DNA from: Guillardia theta CCMP2712
Lineage: Eukaryota > Cryptophyceae > Pyrenomonadales > Geminigeraceae
Length of the DNA: 20,708 nucleotides
Reading direction: 5' to 3'
Assembly (NCBI RefSeq): GCF_000315625.1
Contig: NW_005434508.1
Location: 89,653 to 110,360 of the forward strand
Under the pieces are notes generated by a model. That model worked only from the letters and a program-made list of their open reading frames with translations. It had not been told where the DNA came from and made no database searches. A program made the translations under genes and the position numbers. Shown here piece after piece: positions 1-9,333 of this stretch. Position 1 is the first letter of the stretch. Every line of letters begins with the position of its first letter.

Positions 1-1113
1 CAAGAGCGACGCGCTGAAGGACCGAAGAAGTCTTGTTGTAGTCCTTGAACAGATGCGTCCCAGGATCGCGTAGAAGCACGACACCAGCAGCAGCAGCATG
101 AACGCGTTCATCAGCGGCACCACCGCCCTCCCCAGCGCCGTGATGATTGTGTGCGAGCTCTTCACCTGTCGGAACACAAGCGCTACCCTGTACCTCCCTG
201 TCAGCCTCCCGTCTCCTCACCAGCCTCGCCCCTCCCTCCTCCTTCCTCCTGACCTGAAGATCCGCACAAGCCCCAACACCTTCAGCTGCGGGTCTGTCTC
301 GAAGGGAGTGACTACGAGAGAGATGACGACGACCATGAGGTCCATGATGTTCCAGGGGTCTGAGTAGAAGGGCTTGAAGTGGTTCTCGGACATGGCGAAC
401 GCTGCTACCGACACCTCTACTGTGAAGAAAGCTGTAACAAGTATCCCTACCGTCCTCACAAACAATCCATCGCTTGATGACGCCTCGGGCAGGCTCTCTG
501 CCTCGAACACATCCACGAAGAAGTTGAGGAAAATCAGCACTGACATCACTGCACACAATCGTCACCATCTTCCTGAAGGTTCAACTTCTCTCATGGGCTT
601 TCCCTCCATCTCTTGCTTGCTCTGCTTCTCTTCCTGCCTCCTTCTCGCTGCTTACCTATGTGTGTTGTCCGCGCCTTGATCAGCTTCTTCGCCTTGAAGC
701 GCAGCCACAGATACTTGCTGTCCCCGATCTCTTTCAGCGCATTCTCCTTCCGCTTCGCCTTCATCGCCAGCTTCAGCCCCGTCGACATGTCCTTGTGCCA
801 TTCCAGGCACTCCGCCTCCGTCTTCATCCGATACACGTACGTACGCCCGGAGTTGTGTCCTCCCTCTACCGTGCGGATGATGAGGCAAAGCTTCTCCTCG
901 CGCTCACTCTTGTTCTCCCCCTCCATCATCAGCTGCACCACCTCATGCAGCGGGATGTAGTCGATCACGGTCTCGTCGTCCTCGATGACGCCATCGTCGT
1001 TGAGGAAGCAGATCATGCGGTCGGTGAGGACGACGCCTTGTGTCTTCCATGTGACGACTGTACCAGCGATCTTCTTCTCGAGGATGCCAGATCGAAGCTG
1101 CTTGCCGCATTCT
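1..1113. repeat. Left arm of long inverted repeat
   Basis: The reverse complement of 1-1113 matches 19645-20708 and continues past the window on the right. Homology starts sharply at AGAATGCGG inside exon 1 of both channel genes. Exon 1 after that point and the 66-bp second intron are essentially identical. Intron 1 (107 versus 165 bp) and the first ~110 bp of exon 2 are strongly diverged. Confidence 0.9.
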
Positions 1114-1334
1114 CGCAGCTTCAATTCCTCCACCAAGCTTCCATGAATGCTGGGTTCCGAATTTTTTCTCTTCAACAAGTTGAGCGGTGAGTTTGATCCC
1201 TTGGGTGCGCTTGCTGCAGAGGAAGGTTGAAGTTGAGAAGGAGACAAGTCGGACGAGGAGGAAGACGCCTTCATGTCTTCTATCCTCTTGGACATGGCGC
1301 GGGACACTGTAGCAGACGCCACCGCCATTCCCAT
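1..1334 (-). CDS. PH-domain voltage-gated ion channel-like protein, left copy (3' end outside window)
   Basis: Spliced model, minus strand: exon 1 1334-656, intron 655-549 (107 bp), exon 2 548-254, intron 253-188 (66 bp), exon 3 from 187 off the window edge. Phases agree (1, then 2). After a Ser-rich N-terminus, residues ~75-190 look like a PH domain (ILEKK, the WKTQGVVLTDRMICFL strands, a final ECLEWHKDM helix). Exon 2 gives hydrophobic segments resembling S1-S3 of an ion-transport domain, with FYSDPWNIMDLMVVV typical of S3. Across the exon 2/3 junction runs an S4-like segment with spaced arginines (VRIFR, VFRQVK), then an S5-like NAFMLLLLVSCFYAILG. The likely role is a plasma- or endomembrane cation channel tethered by a lipid-binding PH domain; that is inferred from domains. 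ATG 1334 is the first in frame after an in-frame TAG. The last ~55 coding bases look frameshifted against channel patterns (see findings). It is an inverted near-copy of the gene at 19520. Confidence 0.8.
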
Positions 1335-1364
1335 CCCCAAGTCAAACTCCCCAGCCTTCTAAAA

Positions 1365-1800
1365 TGCATACACCCCCTACCAACCCCCTCACCCCATTAT
1401 CCCCCTACCCCCCTCAATCGGAACACCCTCAACACCATCTACCCTCTTCGCCCCTTCAATGGTCATCAAAATCCACCGGTTCTGAGAGGACCCTACCCTC
1501 AAACGCCCAAAAGTTCTCAGTGAACCACCCTCCTAAACCAATGACCCTACCACCCTCGTTTCCCAAAACCACTACCCCACCCGCACGTGTTGGTCGCATT
1601 CCCCGACAAAGCGCCCCAGCACCCTTTACATGCAGCATCTGATTACCCCTGTCCACCTCAGAATATTGGAGGGTAGGGTATTCGGTGTTGTAGTATATAT
1701 TCGGCAGGAAGTTTACTTCAGTCCACTACCCCTCCCCTTAATCAAAAGTAAACATCTACCCCCACTTTTACTACCCCCACCGTCCCCTCTACCCCACATT
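1365..1800. other. C-rich intergenic module (CCCTACC-type motifs)
   Basis: No gene is evident between 1335 and 2595. This first part is dense in CCCCCTACC, CCACCCTCC and CTACCCC runs on the plus strand, so it is G-rich on the coding strand of the channel gene starting at 1334. Comparable G/C-run modules lie at 7130-7285, 9390-9470, 10380-10510, 14000-14270 and 19010-19160. It could be promoter DNA, a degenerate dispersed repeat or G-quadruplex-forming sequence; the sequence alone does not decide. Confidence 0.5.
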
Positions 1801-1829
1801 GCAGTGACACCTCACAGGAAACATGAACT

Positions 1830-2300
1830 TAGCTGGGCCCGGCCGCTCCCCGGGCCCCGCCGGCCCGCGATCGTCGGAGGCTCCGAGGCTCCGATTTCTG
1901 AGTCAAGCCCAAGCCTTGAAGTTCCGCTCGGACTGTTCGGTGACCGGCGCCGCTCAGTGCACTTTCGGGGTAAAGCCAGGGACGGTCACCATGCGCTGAC
2001 TACACGTCCAGTGCGGCAAGGATGCTGGCCTTCACTTTCAGGGTACGGTCAGGGTATGGTCATGCCAAGGCGGTTCTCCTCATGATGTGTTAGTACGTCC
2101 GGTACAACTTGTGGTATCATTTGAACCCCAACCCCGCTGACAAACTTCCAAGCAGTGCCAGGCCCTGGTTCATACCGGGCTGCTGCATCATGATCCGGCG
2201 ATCAAATGATCGGACCGTTAGCCGGGGCGGGCTGGGGCGGGCCCAGGGGCGGGCCCGTGAATTGTGGGGGAGGAGGGCGATGAGCAGCAAGATGAGGCGC
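1830..2300. other. GC-rich intergenic island
   Basis: Contains GGGCCCGGCCGC and CCCGGGCCCCGCCGGCCCGC near 1837-1870 and a GGGGCGGGCYNGGGGCGGGC-like double motif near 2222-2252. Short open frames here lack coding character. A similar GGCCGGGCC-rich block lies at 14270-14345, also next to a GGGTAGGG-type module, which suggests a recurrent intergenic sequence type. It may be upstream regulatory DNA of the OGT gene. Confidence 0.4.
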
Positions 2301-2339
2301 CCTTCCTAGCGATCAAGCGCTCGCTCGAAGCTGCGAGAC

Positions 2340-2540
2340 AAGTTGAAGCAACCCTCTCCTCCTCTTCCTCCTCCTCCTCCTCCTCCTCCTCCTCCTCATC
2401 ATCATCATCCATCCTCCCCCTTCCCCTCCCCCTCCATCCTCTTTCCCCTCTACTTCTTTTTCTTCCTCCTCCTTGTCATCCTTCCGTGTGATATCTCTCC
2501 CATCATCCTCCTTCTTTCTCCTCCTCACCGTCACTGAATT
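2340..2540 (+). promoter_or_regulatory. Pyrimidine-rich (TCC)n leader/promoter region of the OGT gene
   Basis: About 200 bp of almost pure C/T on the plus strand, including an uninterrupted TCC microsatellite around 2356-2397 followed by a CATCATCAT stretch. It ends ~55 bp before the OGT start codon. It is best read as promoter or 5' leader; the poly-Ser and poly-Glu frames across it are artefacts of the repeat. Confidence 0.4.
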
Positions 2541-2595
2541 GCACCTCTTGATCCTCTCTCCCAACGCTCACGGCATCTCAGCCTGTAATCACAGC

Positions 2596-5251
2596 ATGAT
2601 GAAGTCAAAGTCATCGTTGTCCCTCGCGCTCCTCCTCCTCCTCTGCTGCTTGGACTCAAGCGTCCAGCAGAAGAAGTCCAAGAGCAAGCGGGGAGGAGGA
2701 GGGGACAGTGGCGCCATCCTCAAGGCCAAATTCGCTGCCCAGGAAGGAGCAGCAGCGCTGGACAAAGGGAACTTTCAACTGGCCATGAGCAAGTACCAGA
2801 GGGCGGTTGAGATGGACCCGGGGTATTCAGACTACCACACTCAGCTCGCTACAGCCCTCCGGGCGATGGGCAGGAAGGACGAGGCAGCGCGCTCATACGA
2901 GGCCGCGATCTCCATGATGGATGAGCCCAGGAACAAGGCGGGAGGAGATCAGTACTGGGCGGCTGTCCACATCAACCTGGGATACCTGTACGCGGAGGGG
3001 GGAGGAGGGGGCTTGTTCGAGGGCGCGATGGCGCTGGCGGCAGAGAAGTTCAAGGTCGCCACTCAGCTGATCCCGCAGTTCGGAGAGGCATACACGTACT
3101 GGGGGAACGCGTACCAGGAGATGGGGAGGTGGCAGGAGGCTCTCGATGTCTTCATGCTGCTGCTGGAGAGGGTGCCGGCCTCGTCGATGGAGGTAGAGAA
3201 GCAGGCGACAGCTCACTTCCACATCGCCAACTGCTGGGGGGCGCTAGGTAAGACGGACAAAAGTCTTGAGGCGTATAAGGAGGCGACAAGGATCAACCCC
3301 AAGTTTGCGGCCGCCTACACCAACATGGGGACGATCCACCAGGGGAGGAAACACAACGAGCTCGCACGGGAGTCGTTGGAGCTGGCGGTAAAGATCGACC
3401 CGGAGCTGGCGGAAGCATACACGAACCTGGGAATCGCGATCCAAGACCTCGGGGACTCGGAGACGGCAGTGAGGCTGACGGAGCTGGCAATCCGGCTGAA
3501 GCCTTCCATGGGGGCAGGTTACAACAACTGGGGCCGCGCGCTCGAGAACTCCCAGCAGCTAGAGAAGGCGCTGGAGGCGTACAAGCTTGCCTTGAAGCAT
3601 GGGAGCTCCTCCTTCGCGGACGCGTTCTGCGCCAAGGTCTACCTGGAGCACTTCCTGTGCGGATGGAACACTCTATCGACGGACATGCGGCAAGTGTCGA
3701 AGTACCTTGAGGAGAACCTCCACCCCAGCCAGGCGAGCAACGAGCCGTGCGTCCAGCCCTTCCGCGCGTTCGCGTATCCTCTCTCGCCCATCCTGTTCAT
3801 GAATGTGACCAAGAAGGTCGTCGACCAGGAGCGCGTGCGAGTGCCCGCAAAGTCTATGTTCAAGACGAGCCCAGCTAGGCACCTGGACCCGCGGGTGGAT
3901 CGGCTGCGAGTCGGGTACATGTCGGCAGACTTTGGGGGGCACACGGTCGGGTCACTGATCCGCAACCTGCTGAAGATGCACAACCGGCATCGGGTCGAGA
4001 TCTTCGGCATCGGGATGATGAAGGGGGATGGAACAGAATGGAACATCGACATGCAGACAAGCGTCGACCGATGGCTGAACATTCATGCCATGACCGATCA
4101 CGCTGCCGCCTTCGCGGTGCGCTCCCACTCCTGACTTGCTTCTTCTCTGACGCTCGTGCTCAGGTCGATGCCCTCGAGGCTCACATCCTGGTGGACCTCA
4201 ACGGGCACAGCAAGGGGTCGAGGATGGGGGTGCTCCTGCGACGGCCTGCTCCCATCCTCATCGCGTACCTCGGTTACCCCTCGACGTCCGGGGGGCTCGC
4301 CGACTTTCTGATCGCCGACAAGTGGGTTGCGCCTCCTGAGACGGAGCACCTCTACTACGAGAAGCTCGTCTTTCTCCCCTACTCCTACTTCGTCAACGAC
4401 CACCGCCAGCTCTACCCTCGCCCCTTCGAGCACTCTCCCACCCGCCAGGAGTACAAGCTGCCGTCCTCCGGCATCATCTTCGGGAACTTCGGGCAGCTGT
4501 ACAAGGTTGAGCCGAGCCTCTTTGACGTGTGGGTGCGGATTATCAAGAGGACGAGTAACACGTCGCTGTGGCTGCTCAAGTTCCCCAAGGAGGCTGTGAA
4601 GCGCCTGCTCAAGGAGGCTGACAAGCGCGGACTGCCGCGCGATCGGCTGGTGCTGACGAGTCTCCTGCCGATTGACTCGCACCTGGCGATCAAGGCGGTT
4701 GCTGACGTGGCACTTGACACCAACATGTTCAACGGGCACACTACAGGAGCCGACACGCTCTGGTCGGGCCTGCCGCTAGTGAGCCTGTCGGGGGAGCAGA
4801 TGCGCTCGAGGGCGGGGGCGAGCATGGCGTACGCGCTCGGGGTGACGCGATGGCTGGCGAGGAGCCTGGAGGACTACGAGGAGATCGCAGTGAGGTTGGC
4901 GTCGAAGCCAGAGGCGATCAGGAGGGCGAAGGAGGAGATGGAGGCCGGGATTAGGGACTCTACTTTCTTCGACACGGCCTTCTGGGCCAAGGGCTTCGAG
5001 CGATCCTGGTTCCTTATGTGGGAAGCGTTCGCAGCAGAGGGGAAGGCGCAGAGCCACCACCTGGTTGCCAGCAGGGAGAGGCTGGAAGAGTACGGGAGCG
5101 ACTGGGAGCCGCAAAACCTGATGATCGGAACATCGCGGCATCCTCGGAGACAAACCCCAGGGGGTCCCAAGGTACTGCTGGCTATCGCCTCTTCCCACTG
5201 ACTCGCGCGCAGCACGACCCGCTCGGACTGTCGGAGCAGGACGACGCCTAA
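2596..5251 (+). CDS. OGT: O-GlcNAc transferase (UDP-GlcNAc:protein O-beta-N-acetylglucosaminyltransferase, GT41) with N-terminal signal-like peptide
   Basis: Spliced model: exons 2596-4116, 4164-5171, 5213-5251. Introns are 47 and 41 bp, both phase 0 with GT-AG ends; product ~855 aa. The family transfers GlcNAc from UDP-GlcNAc to Ser/Thr of proteins. Residues ~38-345 form about seven to eight TPRs (e.g. AYTNMGTIHQ, AYTNLGIAIQDLG, GYNNWGRALE). The catalytic half has RLRVGYMSADFGGH with His449 at the position of the human OGT active-site His498. LVDLNGHSKG spans the first intron. Further motifs are LGYPSTSGG, QLYK with Lys621 (human Lys842 equivalent) and NGHTTGAD at 697-704, the UDP-binding motif. 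NGHTTG favours OGT/SECRET AGENT over SPINDLY O-fucosyltransferase. The first in-frame ATG gives a basic N-region and a Leu-rich core (LSLALLLLLCCL), resembling a secretory signal peptide; this is unusual for a normally nucleocytoplasmic enzyme. The gene converges on the ankyrin gene. Confidence 0.93.
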
Positions 5252-5284
5252 CGACTGTGCAATGGGATGCTTTTGACAGATATT

Positions 5285-6803
5285 TCATCGAAACCACGGG
5301 GGCAAGTCCTCGGGCCCTTCCTCGTCCTCCTCCTCGTCCTCCTCGTTGCGCCCCGTCGTGACTCTCCTCTTCCTGTTCGAGGACGAAGACCTTGGTCGTG
5401 ATGTACTGACTCCCAGCCCTTGATTCTTGGATTGGGTCCTCCTCTTGGACCTCTCCTCTTCCAGCAGCTCTTCGTGCTCAAGCTGCCGCAAGTAATCGTC
5501 GAGCTGCTGCTGACTGGTCGGAGGTTCGTGGAGGTCTGCTGATGCAGAGTACCTGGAGGAGGTCAAGAGCGACAAGATGCGCGGGCCAACCACCTCCTCC
5601 TCGTCATGTCGACTTGCACGTACTCGTGGAGAGTTTTGCTGTGGGCGTCTTAGGGAAGAGGCAGGAACGAGGAGAGAGGAGAGAGGACGGAGGAGGAGAG
5701 GACGGAGGAGGAGAGGAACAGGGAGGGCTGAGGAGGCTTTGGGAGGGGAGGAGCTGCTTGCCTCAAGGCCACGTGGCCATTGAACTCGCTAGTGTCAATC
5801 GCATTCTGCCCCAACTTGTTCGCGTCCGTCACTCGCGCCCCGAGCGCGATCAGCACATCGCACATGTCCCCGTCTCCTCTCTTCGCCGCGTAGTGGAGCG
5901 GAGTGTATCCTTCCACCTGCGGCGTCGTCAACCAGCCTCCCTCCTACCTCCCGCACTCACATCCCTTGCCCGCACTCCCGCGCCGTTGCGGACGAGCAAC
6001 CTCAGAGCCTTGATGTTGCCTGAGAGGGCCAGGAGATGAGCCGCGCTCTGCTTCTTCTTGGAGTAGTCGCAGAGCGTCAAGTTTGCTCCTCCTTGGATCG
6101 CCTGCCTGACCTTGTCGAAGTCTCCCTCCAAGCAAGCCTCATACAGCTTCCTCGTCTGATCCGTGACCTGCGCCTCGCCAAGACCTGCAGGAGCTTTGAG
6201 GAGTTCTATCCCTTCGTCCTCGTTCACTTCCTTGTCCTTGCCTTCATTGCCGTCCTTGCTCTCTTCCTCTACCTTGACCTTCACTTCATCCTCCATCTCC
6301 GTGTTCAACGGCTGCTCGTTCCCCTCCAGCTCGCTGCCTTCCGCGTCCTTGGAGTCGCTCAGCAACGTCGCAGTGGGCTCGAGACCGAGAGCCTTCCTCC
6401 TCTGTTTCAAGTAGCTCTGCACGCCCTCGCTCCCCAGCATCTTCGACAGGAACTGCCTACAATCGTCCACGTCTTGGAAGGACTCGGTCAATGACTCTGA
6501 GCTCTCCATCCTAGGAGGGCGACAGGACAAGACTGCCGATGCCCGTGTGCTGTTCTCCGGATCTGAGATCTCCTCCACGCTGTCACCTAGAGGGGCTCCT
6601 GGGGCTTCTCCTCCTCTCAGAGCTAGCGAGGTGTGTGGTGCGATGCTGAGGTGGCAGTGCGAGGCCCGTCGGAGAGGAGGAGAGGAGGAGAGGAGCGTGA
6701 AGTGGTCATAGAGGAGGAGACTTGACAGCAACGTCAAGAGAGGAAGTCGCTGACCGATAATCCTCACACCGCTGCTACATGCAACACATTGGTCGGAAAA
6801 CAT
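5285..6803 (-). CDS. Ankyrin-repeat protein with acidic central region
   Basis: Exon 1 runs 6803-5961, followed by a 44-bp GT-AG intron (5960-5917, phase 0), then exon 2 from 5916. Joining gives ankyrin repeats at ~220-335: KLYEACLEGDFDKVRQAI, SAAHLLALSGNIKALRLLV, then EGYTPLHYAAKRGD created across the splice, and NAIDTSEFNGHVAL. Residues ~165-200 are Glu/Lys-rich. The C-terminus (final frame ending at the TGA at 5287-5285) is hydrophilic, with a poly-acidic stretch and PPWFR. The exon 2 end is uncertain. The best phase-consistent reading uses a GC donor at 5761 (CTTGAG|GCAAGC), a 15-nt microexon 5638-5624 and a GTACGT donor leading to the acceptor before 5552. A direct 209-bp GC-AG intron 5761-5553 is the alternative. 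Translation may instead start at Met99 (6509), just after a TAG splice-acceptor-like site; residues 1-98 are weakly supported. Ankyrin repeats bind proteins; the partner is unknown. Confidence 0.75.
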
Positions 6804-7296
6804 TGATCGCCCCCTCCTCGTCCCTCGTTCTACTAGTCCTTTTCCTCAATGATTGAACGAAGCATCACCCGTTTCGTATGATGCAAGGTATGAGATGTCG
6901 GAAGACAGGTGGCAGGAGCAAACTTGGTTGGAGGAGATGGAGGATTAGAGGACCAAAGCAGGATTAGGGAAGGACATGGAGTCAGGGAGAGGGAGGAGGG
7001 AGGGGATAGGACGTCAGGGAGGGTGCGGGAGGGAAGGAGGGGGGGGGGGGGGAGGAGGAGAAGGCGAAGGAGCGAGAAGCAAGTGGGGAAGGGAGCAGAG
7101 TCTAGGATCCACTCAGGGATTGATGTCGAGTAGGGGTGGGTGAATGAATTATAGGGGGTGATGTGGAATTGAGAAGGGTACATAAATCTTCAAATTTACG
7201 ATATATTGGGGGTAGGGGGTACTCAAATTCCTTTGAAGGGTAGAGGTCACTGAATATCTAGGGGGTGGAGGTAGAGGGGAACGGCTAGGAAGTGCC
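6804..7296. other. Divergent intergenic region with poly-G tract and G-rich module
   Basis: Lies between the starts of the ankyrin gene (minus) and the VTT gene (plus), so it should hold both promoters. It carries a run of 14 G at 7039-7052 within a GGAGG-rich purine stretch. At 7130-7285 is a GGGGTAGGG-type module with an AT pocket (TTTACGATATATTGG, 7195-7209) ending ~10 bp before the VTT start codon. No coding sequence is apparent. Confidence 0.5.
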
Positions 7297-8047
7297 ATGG
7301 TGGACGGCTGGATGGGCGCTGCGCTGCAGCAGCTAGAGGGGAGGCACCCAGCCATGGCCGCGCTCCTTCACATCCTCATCACTGCTCTGTGCACAATGTC
7401 CGCGGTAAGACGTGCGATTCGGCATGAGAGGAGGAGGCGGGGACGTCAGTGTGGTGACGTCTCGTCAGGTTATCACCACCACCCCCATGAACTTTGCAGC
7501 TGGGATGCTCTTCGGCATCCTTCCTGGAGCCGCCATCATGAATGTCGGATGCGTCGTTGGGAGCATGGCAAACTTCTTCATCGGGCGATACGTAGCAAGG
7601 GAATGGGCCAGGAAGAGACTCCAGGAGTCCCCCACATTGTCTGCGCTCGAGGCGGCGCTGCAGAAACGAGCTGTCTTCATCATCACCCTCGCGCGTCTGT
7701 CGCCCGTCTTCCCCTTTGCCATGGTACGTGAGATGCTGCTGCCGCGGCTGGTGGCTGACGAGCATGCTATCGGTCCGCAGGTCGGGTATGCTCTCGGCGC
7801 CTCTGCGGTGACTATGCGAGACTTTGCGGTAGGAACTGCCGTTGGGCTCTTTCCGGGATGCATCCTGTACAGTTGGATAGGAGTGAGCATGAAGGATATG
7901 AGCAGCAAGGAGGGAGGAGGAGCCGGCTCGTGGATCAGTATCATGATCAGTGTTGCTTCCACTATCGCCATTTCGATCTACGCCAAGAGAGTGTACGATG
8001 ACGCCGTCAAAGACTCGAGCAGGACTGCAGTGAACAAGCGAGTTTGA
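7297..8047 (+). CDS. SNARE-associated/VTT-domain membrane protein (TVP38/TMEM64 family, DedA-like)
   Basis: Exons 7297-7404, 7469-7723, 7781-8047; introns 64 bp and 57 bp, both phase 0 GT-AG. The second intron is a multiple of three with no stop and so could be mistaken for coding. Removing it joins LSPVFPFAM to VGYALGASAVTMRDF, the family's R-x-x-P-x-x-P-F...NYxxG arrangement. Product ~209 aa. Exon 1 supplies a hydrophobic segment (LLHILITALCTM). Exon 2 holds the VTT core (FAAGMLFGILPGA, then a Gly-rich segment and FFIGRYVAREWARKRL). Exon 3 contains GTAVGLFPGCILYSWIG and a C-terminal membrane segment (ISIMISVASTIAISIYA). VTT proteins are polytopic Golgi/ER membrane proteins; several family members scramble or flip phospholipids. 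The N-terminus is shorter than in many homologues, so an upstream exon is possible. Confidence 0.88.
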
Positions 8048-8822
8048 CGTGAAGCGTCTGTGAGGATGAGGTGAAAACCTCGTCGGGTCTCTTACGGTCT
8101 CTTGGTGCAGATTCTCTGATCCACAAGTTCCTCCGGCAGCCATTTTAAATTTTTCATGCTATCCTTGAGTTCGACTTCACTGTTGCCCTGCCGAGATTTC
8201 CGATGGAACTTTTGTGTTTATTCCAGGTTCTGCCTACTAGTGTGCAAACAATGTCGTCGAGCTTTCTTTCGTGTTCGATTACATGGATACTATCAGGAGC
8301 GATTCGAGTGTCAAGAAGCCTGGAGAAGAAGCTTCAGAGTAGAACGCGACGGCATGCACGGCTCTGCTCCTCATTCTCGTCTTGTGCTTTCATCAAAGTA
8401 GAAGTCTTGTAATGAATTTTCCTTCTGCATCGATTTGATCAACTCAAATATGCAGCGGGCTTTCGGTGAGGACCTTTAGATTAATGTGACAAGGTAACGA
8501 TCTAACTGTTGAGAGAGATTTTCATTTCTAGAAATGTTCTTTTGAGGGGAAAAGTGCATAGCAGAGAAGAACTTCGAAAACATCGAGATTATATTCAAAC
8601 ATCCTCCCTCGCTCATTTGACCAAACGCAAATTACATTTCCCCTCCTGCTCCTCCCTCGCTCACACAAGTCGCCCATCCTGTGAGAATGTCGCCTCCGTC
8701 CTGTAAGCTCGTTCGTATCGGCTCTCGTCTTCTACTGTACAAGCCCCTTCATGCCCCCATGATCTACGCCCTCCCTTTCTTCCTTCCCGCCCCCCAAGTA
8801 GCCATGCCTCGACCCGAAGGGC
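8048..8822. other. Intergenic, no convincing gene
   Basis: Moderately AT-rich sequence after the VTT stop codon, probably its 3' UTR, then spacer. A short C-rich stretch at 8686-8830 could encode MSPPSCKLVRIGSRLLLY and onward with C/G-ending codons. It has no recognisable domain, runs antisense into the small gene at 8823 and has no support beyond composition. Confidence 0.4.
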
Positions 8823-9156
8823 TCATTTGCGCTGGCCTACCTCCGGTCTATGGATCAGATCCTTCCACGTGACTATGGTGTCTTCCCTGCATGCGGCCTC
8901 GTCCTCCATCGCTTGCGTCTCGCTCTGAGCGCTTGCTTCCGGCCGAAGCACGTCCTGAAGGCCTTTCATCTTTCCAAACGTTCGGTTGCCTTGGTTGACC
9001 ACTGGCCAGCTCCAGCCGCCCTGAGGACATGTCAGCTGCCGCAGACAGAGCAAGGAGTAGATGCCGTACCTTGGTGCTGATCGATCGTCTCAAGGACCAC
9101 GAGCAGGCCTTGGAGGCTCTGACGAGGACGGGGAGCGCACGGGAAGTAGGAAACAT
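8823..9156 (-). CDS. Small unknown protein, putative mitochondrial presequence, copy 1
   Basis: Exon 1 9156-9070 (29 codons), 49-bp intron 9069-9021 (GTACGG...CTGAC...CCTCAG), exon 2 9020-8823; ~94 aa. The N-terminus is rich in Arg/Ser/Ala without acidic residues (MFPTSRALPVLVRAS, SLRRSIST), resembling a mitochondrial targeting presequence. The mature part has GGWSWPVVNQGNRTFGKMK, then an acidic stretch and TIVTWKDLIHRPE. Support for the spliced frame comes from copy 2: of three exon-2 substitutions, two are synonymous in this frame, while the unspliced frame changes an amino acid at all three. The acceptor at 9036 (34-bp intron, same frame) is an alternative. The frame leaves the duplicated segment at VGQR and stops two codons later. 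I do not recognise the family. Confidence 0.5.
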
Positions 9157-9333
9157 GCTAGGAGCTTCGTAGGCGGTAGGTGAGTGAGTGTGTATCACAG
9201 TGTATGAGGCGTTGGGTGTGTGTAGGGAGGGGGAGGTACAAGTGAGGCTGAGGAGGGGAGGAGGCTGAGGGAGAGGAGGGGAGGGGAGGGCAGGAGAGGA
9301 CGCGGGAGCGGATGCGGGAGGGAGAGTGGAGGA
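8828..9333 (+). repeat. Direct duplication, unit 1 (~506 bp)
   Basis: Matches 9823-10334 in the same orientation at an offset of 995 bp. The first ~350 bp differ at only a few sites. The purine-rich remainder has small indels (GTGAGTGAGTG versus GTGAGTGTGTGTGTG, GGAGG-unit changes). The unit contains the whole small gene plus its upstream C-rich (minus-strand) leader. Confidence 0.92.

Noticed and set aside
1365-1800. Telomere-like repeat at the CCCTACC runs
   Set aside because: The runs are irregular, with no constant unit length or tandem register, so they are not telomeric repeats.
2218-2564. Poly-Ser, poly-Glu and poly-Pro open frames over the TCC tract
   Set aside because: They arise from the trinucleotide repeat read in different frames; no start context, domain or continuation.
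2473-2595. Extended OGT N-terminus upstream of 2596
   Set aside because: The frame is open but its first codon is TTG; the first ATG is at 2596 and gives a coherent signal-like N-terminus.
4098-4739. Long antisense frame inside the OGT catalytic exon
   Set aside because: Shadow of the G/C-ending codons of OGT; the sense frame has conserved GT41 motifs.
7379-8143. 254-codon minus-strand frame across the VTT gene
   Set aside because: Antisense shadow; the sense strand has VTT motifs and correctly phased introns, while the antisense product is low complexity without a domain.
8850-9080. Plus-strand frame inside the direct duplicates
   Set aside because: Two of its three differences between copies are radical amino-acid changes (Gly/Arg, Arg/Trp), unlike the minus-strand spliced frame.
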